Assembly (NCBI GenBank): GCA_003343565.1
Contig: QALA01000069.1
Location: 37,225-101,224, forward strand
DNA from: Verrucomicrobiota bacterium
GTDB taxonomy: Bacteria > Verrucomicrobiota > Verrucomicrobiia > Opitutales > Intestinicryptomonadaceae
Direction of reading: 5' to 3'
DNA length: 64,000 bases
Below are positions 35,501 through 42,319 of the stretch, piece after piece. The position numbers and the translations under genes are program-made. Position 1 is the stretch's first letter; each line of letters opens with the position of its first letter. Below the pieces are notes generated by a model. That model was not told where the DNA came from. It searched no databases and saw nothing but the letters and a program-made list of their open reading frames with translations.

Positions 35501-36076
35501 ATGAAGGCGGTGGCATTCAACGGAAGCGTGCGTCCGGGCGGCAATACGGAGGCGATGCTCAGGAAGGTATTGTCCGTTCTCGAAGCGGGCGGCGTGGAGA
35601 CGGAACTTGTGCAGGTCGGCGGGATTCCCATTCGCGGCTGTCGGGCGTGCGGAGTCTGCAAAAAGCTTAAAAACAAAAAGTGCGTGTATGCGCAGGACAT
35701 CGTGAACGATTCTATCGCAAAAATCGATGGGGCCGATGCGGTGATTTTTGGTTCGCCGTCATATTTTATGAACGTGACGTCCGAGATGAAGGCGTTTATA
35801 GACAGGGTCGGCGTGGTGTGCCGGGCGAACGGAGGAATTTTGCGCAGGAAAGTCGGGGCGGCGGTGTCCGCCCAGCGCAGGGCGGGCGCGGACATGGCGA
35901 TTGCGTCCATGAACTGCATGATGCTGATGTCGGAGATGTATGTAGTGGGGTCGACCTACCTAAACATGGGTTTCGGATTGGACAAGGGCGACATAGATTC
36001 CGACGCTGAGTGCATGGACACATTGCAGACGCTCGGAGAAAACATTTTGTACGCGCTGAGAAAATTCAATTCATAG
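35501..36076 (+). CDS. Flavodoxin-fold iron-sulfur flavoprotein-like oxidoreductase
   Basis: A 191-residue protein of the NADPH-dependent FMN reductase / Isf type. It starts with the FMN phosphate loop (FNGSVRPGGNTEAML). It then has four cysteines at residues 47, 50, 53 and 61 (C-x2-C-x2-C-x7-C), the compact motif that holds a 4Fe-4S cluster in the Isf family. FGSPSYFMNVTSEMKAFIDR is the second flavin-contact region. It probably carries electrons; the partner is unknown. GGGAGG (35482-35487) lies 13 bases before the ATG. It is the third gene of the ispA-fabV group and is followed by a strong terminator. Confidence 0.82.
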   Translation: MKAVAFNGSVRPGGNTEAMLRKVLSVLEAGGVETELVQVGGIPIRGCRACGVCKKLKNKKCVYAQDIVNDSIAKIDGADAVIFGSPSYFMNVTSEMKAFIDRVGVVCRANGGILRRKVGAAVSAQRRAGADMAIASMNCMMLMSEMYVVGSTYLNMGFGLDKGDIDSDAECMDTLQTLGENILYALRKFNS

Positions 36077-36080
36077 TAGC

Positions 36081-36124
36081 GCGGCGCAGCTTCGGCGGCC
36101 GGCCGCCGAAGCGCCGCTTTTTTT
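36081..36124 (+). terminator. Strong terminator after the flavoprotein gene
   Basis: A perfect palindrome TTCGGCGGCC/GGCCGCCGAA (36091-36110) flanked by GCGGCG and CGCCGC arms and followed by TTTTTTT. It begins 5 bases after the stop codon. Confidence 0.85.
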
Positions 36125-36926
36125 CTCGCGGGCGCGAAACTTTTTCCCGCGTCGCTCGAAAGGGGAATTTGGAAACGGAGCGTTGCGGGGAATAACGGGA
36201 AATTTCTCCGGCGTTTTGCGGTGCGGCAGATTTTGCGCATTGAATTTGAGTTCGGAAATATTTTTTGCCGCCCCATAAATGGGGCAATGTTTGAAACTGC
36301 CTTTTTTTTGGAGTGCGGGAAACTTCGGCAGTTAGGCCGCGGGGCGCAATATCGAAAAAATTTTTCTCGCGGGCGCGAAAGAAAAGCGCAGGTTGAAGGT
36401 GCGCCGCAATGTCATTGCGGAATTTTTTTTCGGCCGCGGAGGCGCATTTCAGGTTTCGCCTCTTTTTTGTAAGGTTAAACTTTCCGATGAGTCCGGAAAG
36501 TGAAACGGGGGAATTTTTTTCCGTTTGAATACTCCCGCGGAAGCCGCAGTGCCTGTCTCTTTGTTCGCGCGCGGTTTCTTGCTGTAAAATTTTTCTTCTG
36601 CCGGCAGACTTTTTTAACATGGAAACCCGCGGAAAGGCCGGCGTTAAAACATGCGAACGCTTATTTGTCAGATGCCGCGGCAGGGAAGTTGCCGGCGTCT
36701 GAAAATGGAGTTGCGGCAGTTGTAAAATTGATTGCGCCTTGCGGCGCGCCGCGCAAAGGAGGCGGAGAGCGCGGCAACTCGCGTTCGACCACGTCCAGCC
36801 GCGTTCGCGGCAGTTTGCGCTTAGGTACATCTGCGGCGGGTTCGGGAGGGCGGAGCGGTTTCAGAAATGGAGCAGCTTCGGGAGGCGGGCGGAGCCAATA
36901 CGGCCGCAAACAGCGGCGGCGGTTCG
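36125..36926. other. Long spacer with a short repeated element
   Basis: No gene was recognised between the terminator and the end of alr. A 20-base sequence TTTTTCTCGCGGGCGCGAAA occurs at about 36120-36139 and again at about 36361-36380. Open frames on both strands here are low-quality shadows. Confidence 0.45.
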
Positions 36927-38003
36927 TCAGTATTTCAAGACTCTTGCGACGCGCTTTGGAATTGCGACCATGGTTTCCCATGGGATTCTCCGCGTCCAAC
37001 GGCTGTAGTCCGGCAGCGAAATGGAGTTTCCCTCCTGCTCCCCGATGAGCGTGACTTCGTCGCCCGCGCGCGCGTCAGGCGCGCTGCTTATGTCGACGGT
37101 AAATTCGTCGAGGCCGACAGGGCCGATTATCGGGCAGAGTTTTCCGCGTATCAGCACGCGGGCGTCTTTCGAGTATCCCGAAGGCACGCCGTCGGCATAT
37201 CCGGCGCATACCGACGCAATCGGCGAGCGCGCGCCGCGCGAGACGGCCAACACCCGCGACTTAAACGAGAGAACTGGCATTATATTCAGCTTGTCGAAAC
37301 CCGCGTTGTCCGGGAAGGGGTTTATTCCGTACTGAATCAGCCCCATGCGGACGGCGTTCAGCGGCGGGACAATCGGAAGGTAGCGCATCGCCGCGGAATT
37401 GTGAATGTGAATGAGCATTTCGGGCGAGCCGTATTTCCTTGCCAGACGCAGGAAGATTTCGGCCTGGCGCTTTGTGTATTCGGCGTCGAAGTCGGCGGAG
37501 GAAAAGTGCGAGAACATTCCGGACACCTTTATTCCGCCGATTTCCAGAATTTTGGGTATTTCGCGGTCGGCCTCTTCGTGCCATATTCCGGCGCGCCCCA
37601 TTCCGGTGTCGATTTTTATCTGCACGTTCAGCGGCCGTCCGCGCTCATCGGCGAGCCGCGCGAAGGCGCGGGCCTCGTCGGCGGAGGAAACCGCGGGGGT
37701 TGCGGCGTAGTCGAAGGCGAGCGGACGCTCCTGCTTGAGCATCGGGCTGAGGACGAGAATGGGCTTGTCGGGGATTATTTCGCGCACTCTTGAAGCTTCG
37801 TACAGATTGGCGACGGCGAACACGTCCGCGCCGCCCCGCACGAAGCGCAGAAGCGCCTGCGGCATGCTGTGCCCGTAGGCGTCCGCCTTTACCACGCATA
37901 CGTATTTAACGCCGTCGGGGAGGGAGGCCTTTATGTTTCGCACGTTGTTTTCCAGCCTGCAAAAATCAATTTCCACCCATGATCTGTGGGGCAATCCGTT
38001 CAT
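36927..38003 (-). CDS. alr: Alanine racemase
   Basis: A PLP enzyme converting L-alanine to D-alanine for peptidoglycan. It has 358 residues. The PLP-lysine motif is VVKADAYGHS, near residue 39. Further elements are KIDTGMGRAGI, HIHNSAAM, VRMGLIQYGINPF, and SVCAGYADGVPSG in the C-terminal beta domain; the tyrosine of this last motif is the second catalytic base in the family. The usual motif is GYADGYPR, and the second tyrosine is replaced by Val here. The gene is on the minus strand, alone, with its start 90 bases from the divergent metF. Confidence 0.93.
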   Translation of the reverse strand: MNGLPHRSWVEIDFCRLENNVRNIKASLPDGVKYVCVVKADAYGHSMPQALLRFVRGGADVFAVANLYEASRVREIIPDKPILVLSPMLKQERPLAFDYAATPAVSSADEARAFARLADERGRPLNVQIKIDTGMGRAGIWHEEADREIPKILEIGGIKVSGMFSHFSSADFDAEYTKRQAEIFLRLARKYGSPEMLIHIHNSAAMRYLPIVPPLNAVRMGLIQYGINPFPDNAGFDKLNIMPVLSFKSRVLAVSRGARSPIASVCAGYADGVPSGYSKDARVLIRGKLCPIIGPVGLDEFTVDISSAPDARAGDEVTLIGEQEGNSISLPDYSRWTRRIPWETMVAIPKRVARVLKY

Positions 38004-38092
38004 TGCGCGCGATTTTCACACCTTCCGGAGCGCGGCGTCAATTTAATTTGCCGAAGTTTCAAAGCTTGATTTTTCCCGGTTTTTGAAATGGA

Positions 38093-38983
38093 ATGTGCGC
38101 GATGATTGAGGGAAACATTGCAGACAAGTTTTCGAGCGGTAAAACCGTGTTTTCGGTAGAGTTTTATCCGCCGAAAACCGAGGAGGGCGCGCGCCAGATA
38201 CTGCGCACGGCAAAGAAGCTCAAGGACACGGCCTCCCCGGATTACGTTTCCATTACCTACGGGGCGGGGGGGGCGACGCGCGAACTCACGGTCGATTACG
38301 GCGAACTTCTGGGCGACATATTCGGCTTTGAGGTCATGCCCCATTTGGCCTGTTTGGGAAATTCGCGCGCCGACATAGAGGAGATACTTGAACGCTTCAA
38401 GCGAAGCGGATTCAGGAGCGTCATGGCGCTTCGCGGCGATCCTCCGAAAAACGCGGTCGGATTCTCTCCGGCTCCAGGCGGATTCCTGCACGCAAACGAG
38501 CTTGTGGAATTTGTGCGCGAAAAATTTCCGGACGCCGCGATAGGCTGCGCGGGCTATCCCGAAAAGCACCCGGAGGCCGAGAGCCTTGAGGCCGATATCG
38601 CCAATCTCAAGCGCAAGGTTGACGCGGGGGCGGACTTCGTGGTGACGCAGATGTTTTTTGACAATTCCCACTACTTTAACTTTGTCCGCAAGTGCCGCGA
38701 GGCCGGAATAGAAAAGCCGATTGTGGCGGCGGTATTGCCCGCGCTCTCATACAGGCAGGTCATGAATTTCAAATCCATGTGCTCTTCGGAAATTCCTGAA
38801 AAACTTGCGGAGGAGCTTTTGTCCGCCGGCGACGACGCGGAACTGGCGGCGCAAATCGGCATACGCTGGGCGCGCGCGCAGATAGACGAGCTTCTGTCCG
38901 CCGGCGTTCCCGGCATACATTTGTACATTCTCAATCGGGCGCAGAGCGCGCTTGCCCTTTACGGCGCGATTCGCGGTTCCTGA
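38093..38983 (+). CDS. metF: 5,10-methylenetetrahydrofolate reductase
   Basis: An FAD-dependent TIM-barrel enzyme that makes 5-methyl-THF for methionine synthesis. It is 296 residues. Visible family motifs are FSVEFYPPKTEEG (with the catalytic Glu), YVSITYGAGGATR, HLACLGNSRADI, ALRGDPP, GCAGYPEKHPEA, KVDAGADFVVTQMFFD, and GIHLYILNRA near the end. The start may be the ATG at 38093 or the one at 38102. It is divergent from alr. Confidence 0.95.
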   Translation: MCAMIEGNIADKFSSGKTVFSVEFYPPKTEEGARQILRTAKKLKDTASPDYVSITYGAGGATRELTVDYGELLGDIFGFEVMPHLACLGNSRADIEEILERFKRSGFRSVMALRGDPPKNAVGFSPAPGGFLHANELVEFVREKFPDAAIGCAGYPEKHPEAESLEADIANLKRKVDAGADFVVTQMFFDNSHYFNFVRKCREAGIEKPIVAAVLPALSYRQVMNFKSMCSSEIPEKLAEELLSAGDDAELAAQIGIRWARAQIDELLSAGVPGIHLYILNRAQSALALYGAIRGS

Positions 38984-39576
38984 CGCGGCGCGAATCGAGT
39001 CTTGCGGGGCGGGTCGGTCCGGGCCGGTCGGCCGGGGGGCGTCCGCAAGGCGGAGTTTGGCGGGCTTATGCGCGGCATGCGCTTTGTTTCCAAACCTATA
39101 TTTCGGGCGCCGGCGATTTTCGAGCGTCGGCGATATAACTTGCGGTTTTGAGGTTTGCGCGCGCCGGTTTTAAGACGGCGGAAAACGCCCGAATTTGTGG
39201 CGGCGGCATGTCGGAGAGTTTTTATCGCGCTTAGATAGGTTTTGCCTTTTGCCGCCTTGCGCGCCGGCGCAAAAGTTTCGCGCCCGCAAAATTTTTTTCG
39301 CAAACATTGCCGCGCGCCTTTGAGCTTTTGTTTTTATTTCCGTTTGGAATTTTTCAAATGCCGCCTCTTGCGGGAATAGCCGTTGAGTCTTGAGGCTTGG
39401 TCCGCATAAAATTGATTGCGGATAAAAATAATCGCCCATTGAAATTCGCCGCTATACAAAAATGTTGTGCGCATATGTTGCGGCTACAAAAATGTAGCCG
39501 TTTTTTTGCGGCTTCAGTTTTAGCGGTTAATTCATAAGTTATTGATTATGAAAATAAAATATACGTTTTAAGAAAC
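38984..39576. other. Spacer upstream of glnK
   Basis: About 590 bases without a recognised gene. The first 450 are G/C-rich and featureless to me. The last part is AT-rich and holds a hairpin with T-run (39481-39507) and then the sigma-54 promoter. NtrC-type activator sites would be expected here, but I cannot point to a convincing one. Confidence 0.45.
39481..39507 (+). terminator. Hairpin with T-run upstream of the sigma-54 promoter
   Basis: A perfect 7-bp stem (CGGCTAC 39481-39487 with GTAGCCG 39494-39500), a six-base loop AAAAAT, then seven T residues. No gene lies directly upstream, so it may end read-through from metF or a small unannotated transcript, insulating the glnK promoter. Confidence 0.7.
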
Positions 39577-39592
39577 TGGCACAAGATATGCT
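39577..39592 (+). promoter_or_regulatory. Sigma-54 (-24/-12) promoter of glnK-amtB
   Basis: TGGCAC (39577-39582), five bases, then ATGCT (39588-39592). The invariant GG and GC are separated by exactly 10 bases, as in the consensus TGGCAC-N5-TTGCW; only one core position differs. It lies 30 bases before the glnK start, and nitrogen-regulated sigma-54 control is the rule for glnK-amtB in many bacteria. Confidence 0.8.
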
Positions 39593-39621
39593 AAACAAAA
39601 AATATCTAACTCAAGCAAACC

Positions 39622-39963
39622 ATGAAACTGATAATAGCATACATCAAGCCTGAACAACTGGGAGAAGTCAAGAAGGAGCTTTTCAAGAACCAGATTTACA
39701 GGATATCGGTCACGAACGCGCTCGGTTGCGGACGGCAAAAGGGCTATACCGAGAGTTATCGCGGAAGCGAGACGGAGGTCAATCTGCTCAAAAAGGTGCG
39801 TCTTGAAATCGCGGTGAACGACGAGTTTCTCGACGTCACCATAGAGTCCATAATCAAGGGCGCGCAGACCGACAGGATTGGCGACGGAAAAATCTTCGTA
39901 TTGGACATACGGGAGTGCATTCGAGTCCGCACGCGCGAGACGGGGCCCGCCGCCATAGGTTGA
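39622..39963 (+). CDS. glnK: Nitrogen regulatory P-II protein (GlnK/GlnB family)
   Basis: A trimeric signal protein of 113 residues that senses ATP/ADP and 2-oxoglutarate and here most likely gates the ammonium channel encoded next. It has the conserved GCGRQKGYTESYRG T-loop stem, KVRLEIAVND, and IGDGKIFVLDI. Residue 51, the tyrosine uridylylated in enteric P-II proteins, is Thr here (YRGSETEV); Tyr46 and Ser49 are kept. Control by GlnD uridylylation at the usual site is therefore not possible. It is preceded by a sigma-54 promoter and followed by amtB after 37 bases. Confidence 0.93.
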   Translation: MKLIIAYIKPEQLGEVKKELFKNQIYRISVTNALGCGRQKGYTESYRGSETEVNLLKKVRLEIAVNDEFLDVTIESIIKGAQTDRIGDGKIFVLDIRECIRVRTRETGPAAIG

Positions 39964-40000
39964 GTTTCCCGGAAATTTTTAATTCAAGGAGAATACGAAA

Positions 40001-41329
40001 ATGAATTTGAAAAACATATTGCCTCTTGCGGCCCTCGCCGCATGCGCCACGGCCAACGCCCAAGAGGTGGCCGCCGCCGCCGAGGCCGCAAAGGCTTCGC
40101 CGGAAATGTTTACGATAAACAATCTCTGGATTCTTTTGGGCGCCATATTGGTGTTCGCAATGCATCCGGGATTCGCCCTTGTGGAAACGGGATTGTCGCG
40201 CGCAAAAAACAGCGTCAACATTCTGGCCAAGAATTTGGTCACCGTTGCCATAGGCCTGCTTAGCTATGTGATTATTGGCTTCAACCTGATGTATCCCGGA
40301 GAGTCTTCGTGGCTGCTCGGAAAGTTTCTCGGCTTTGGAGGATTTGGGGTTTCATGCCCGGAGGGGCTGGCCGGCGCGATCGAGTACAACGGCGGCAACT
40401 ATTCCTATTGGACTGACTTCATCTTTCAGGGCATGTTCGCCGCGACCGCCGTCACGATAGTTTCCGGCGCGGTTGCGGAGCGCGTAAAGTTTTCCGCCTA
40501 TCTGATATTCGCGGTATTTTACGCGACGTTCGGATACACCGTCATCGGTTCGTGGGGTTGGGGCGGAGGCTGGCTCAAGGATTTGGGATTCTACGACCTG
40601 GCCGGTTCCACGTTCGTCCATTCGGTAGGCGGCTGGGCCGCGTTGGTGGGTGCTTTCATGATCGGGCCGCGCATAGGCAAGTATGTCAACGGGAAAACCC
40701 GCGCAATGCCAGGCAGCAATCTCGGCTTTGCGACGCTCGGAGTGTTTCTCTTGTGGTTCGGCTGGTTCGGCTTTAACGGAGCTTCCGTTTTCTCGGCGGA
40801 TCCCGTGATGGTGGCCTATGTGTTTACCACGACGGCGCTCTCGGCCTCGGCCGGCATTGTCGCGGCGATGATTACATCGTGGGCTACGCAAGGCAAGCCC
40901 GACCTCTCCATGATGCTCAACGGCTGTCTGGCGGGTTTGGTGGGCATAACCGCAAGCGCGGACTGCGTATCGATTGCCAGCGCGTGCATAATAGGCGTCG
41001 TTTCCGGCATAGTGGTCGTGTTCTCGGTGTACTTCTTTGACAGGATAAGGATTGACGATCCGGTCGGCGCGCTTTCGGTCCACTTGGTGTGCGGAATATG
41101 GGGCACGCTTGCGGTCGGAATATTCTCGCCCGACCACGAACTTCTGCCGCAAATAATAGGCATAGCGGCCGTGGCTGTCGCATGCGTTGTGACGAGTTCT
41201 GTCATATTCTACGCCATAAAGAAGACTGTCGGCCTGCGCGTCGGCAAGAGCGAGGAACTCAGAGGCCTCGACATCTCCGAACACGCGATGGAGGCATACA
41301 ACGGATTCCAAATCTTCATCAACGAATAG
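40001..41329 (+). CDS. amtB: Ammonium transporter AmtB
   Basis: A trimeric ammonium channel with a cleavable-looking signal sequence (NILPLAALAACATANAQ) and 11 predicted membrane helices in 442 residues. The twin pore histidines are His207 (GSTFVHSVGGW) and His361 (GALSVHLVCGIWG). GFALVETGLSRAKN in the first helices is typical. The C-terminal tail (LGLD/GLDISEHAMEAY type) is the part that contacts GlnK in homologues. It is cotranscribed with glnK from the sigma-54 promoter, so it should be induced under nitrogen limitation. Confidence 0.95.
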   Translation: MNLKNILPLAALAACATANAQEVAAAAEAAKASPEMFTINNLWILLGAILVFAMHPGFALVETGLSRAKNSVNILAKNLVTVAIGLLSYVIIGFNLMYPGESSWLLGKFLGFGGFGVSCPEGLAGAIEYNGGNYSYWTDFIFQGMFAATAVTIVSGAVAERVKFSAYLIFAVFYATFGYTVIGSWGWGGGWLKDLGFYDLAGSTFVHSVGGWAALVGAFMIGPRIGKYVNGKTRAMPGSNLGFATLGVFLLWFGWFGFNGASVFSADPVMVAYVFTTTALSASAGIVAAMITSWATQGKPDLSMMLNGCLAGLVGITASADCVSIASACIIGVVSGIVVVFSVYFFDRIRIDDPVGALSVHLVCGIWGTLAVGIFSPDHELLPQIIGIAAVAVACVVTSSVIFYAIKKTVGLRVGKSEELRGLDISEHAMEAYNGFQIFINE

Positions 41330-41380
41330 GCTTTTCATGGGTCTGAGGAGGACTGATTGATTAGTGAATAAAAACGGCGG

Positions 41381-41408
41381 GGGCGTCCGAAAGGGCGCCT
41401 CTTTTTTT
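41381..41408 (+). terminator. Terminator after amtB
   Basis: An 8-bp stem with G-U pairs (GGGCGTCC 41381-41388 with GGGCGCCT 41393-41400) closed by a GAAA tetraloop and followed by C and seven T residues, 52 bases after amtB. Confidence 0.8.
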
Positions 41409-41833
41409 GTCGCAATGCTAAAATGGCCAATGCGGCCTGACGCAGAAAGCGCAGCGCATGCGGAAAGCCGGGCGGCACGGAGGCTGAAGATGCGCCATAT
41501 TGCGGCGGAGCGCGCCTGCTTGCGGCAGTTTGCGCAATCAAACGGCGGGCTTATAAAAGTTTGCGCGGCATACGTTGTATCGCGGTTTGATTTTTTCTTG
41601 CGCCGCTTTTCTTGCGCCGCTGCCGACGGTATCCGCCGCCGCCCTTTGCAAGATTTGGCAATCTTTCGCCATTGCCGCGGCATTCCGCTTTAAAATCCGC
41701 ATTTCGAACGCCGCTGCGGAGAAATTTGCCGATTGGGCTTAAAAAACGGGCACAATTTTCTTTAAAATTAAATCCGCGGCCTTATAGGATATGGGATAGT
41801 AAAAATATCGGAGAACATGCCTTTTTTGCCAAG
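41409..41833. other. Spacer containing one copy of a dispersed repeat
   Basis: No gene was recognised. Positions 41635-41713 resemble 44941-45025 on the other side of the helicase gene. The rest is mixed G/C-rich sequence. The aroQ promoter must be in the AT-rich end (about 41750-41810) but is not clear. Confidence 0.45.
41635..41713 (+). repeat. Dispersed intergenic repeat, copy 1
   Basis: It shares with 44941-45025 the order CCGCCGCC, AAGATTT-GCAA, ATTGCCGCGGCATTCCG, TTTAAA and CGCATTTCG, with small gaps between the blocks. It is in the same orientation as the second copy. Confidence 0.75.
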
Positions 41834-42262
41834 ATGAAAAAGATAGCGTTGATAAACGGCGTCAATATGGACAGGCTCGGATTGCGCGAGCCGGAAATTT
41901 ACGGGAAAACCACATTGGCGGACATAGTGGGCGCCTTTCGGCGGGAGGCCGACAAACTCGGCGTGGAGGTCTCGGATTTTCAATCCAACCACGAGGGCGC
42001 GCTCGTCGACGAGATTGCGCGCTTGGCGGACGACGGATACTCTGGCGCGGTGTTCAATCCCGGCGCGTTCACCCACACGAGCGTGGCGTTGCGCGATTGC
42101 ATTGCCGGGAGCGGAATGAAGTTCGTGGAGGTGCATATTTCCAACGTTCACGCGCGGGAGGAGTTTCGCTCTCGCTCTCTGACGGCGCCGGTTTGCGCGG
42201 CGCAGATATGCGGCATGGGGGTCGAGGGATATTTGGCCGCGCTCAGATTTTTGGCGCTTTAG
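41834..42262 (+). CDS. aroQ: 3-dehydroquinate dehydratase, type II
   Basis: Third enzyme of the shikimate pathway; it forms 3-dehydroshikimate. It is 142 residues, the normal length for the dodecameric type II enzyme. Motifs are INGVNMDRLGLREPEIYG (usual form INGPNLNLLGxREPxIYG), FQSNHEGALVDEI, NPGAFTHTSVALRD, and VEVHISNVHAREEFR with the catalytic His. In the first motif the usual Pro-Asn-Leu-Asn stretch is Val-Asn-Met-Asp. The ATG at 41834 starts the conserved part; longer in-frame starts upstream run into spacer. Confidence 0.93.
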   Translation: MKKIALINGVNMDRLGLREPEIYGKTTLADIVGAFRREADKLGVEVSDFQSNHEGALVDEIARLADDGYSGAVFNPGAFTHTSVALRDCIAGSGMKFVEVHISNVHAREEFRSRSLTAPVCAAQICGMGVEGYLAALRFLAL

Positions 42263-42319
42263 CCCGCGGGGTATGGCGATAAACGTTTTCGCATCGGCTG
42301 TTCGTCGCGCGTTTGCCTT

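Noticed and set aside
36661..37008. Open frames around 36.6-37.0 kb on both strands
   Set aside because: They overlap the alr 3' end or G/C-rich spacer, with low-complexity Arg/Pro/Ala composition and no motif.
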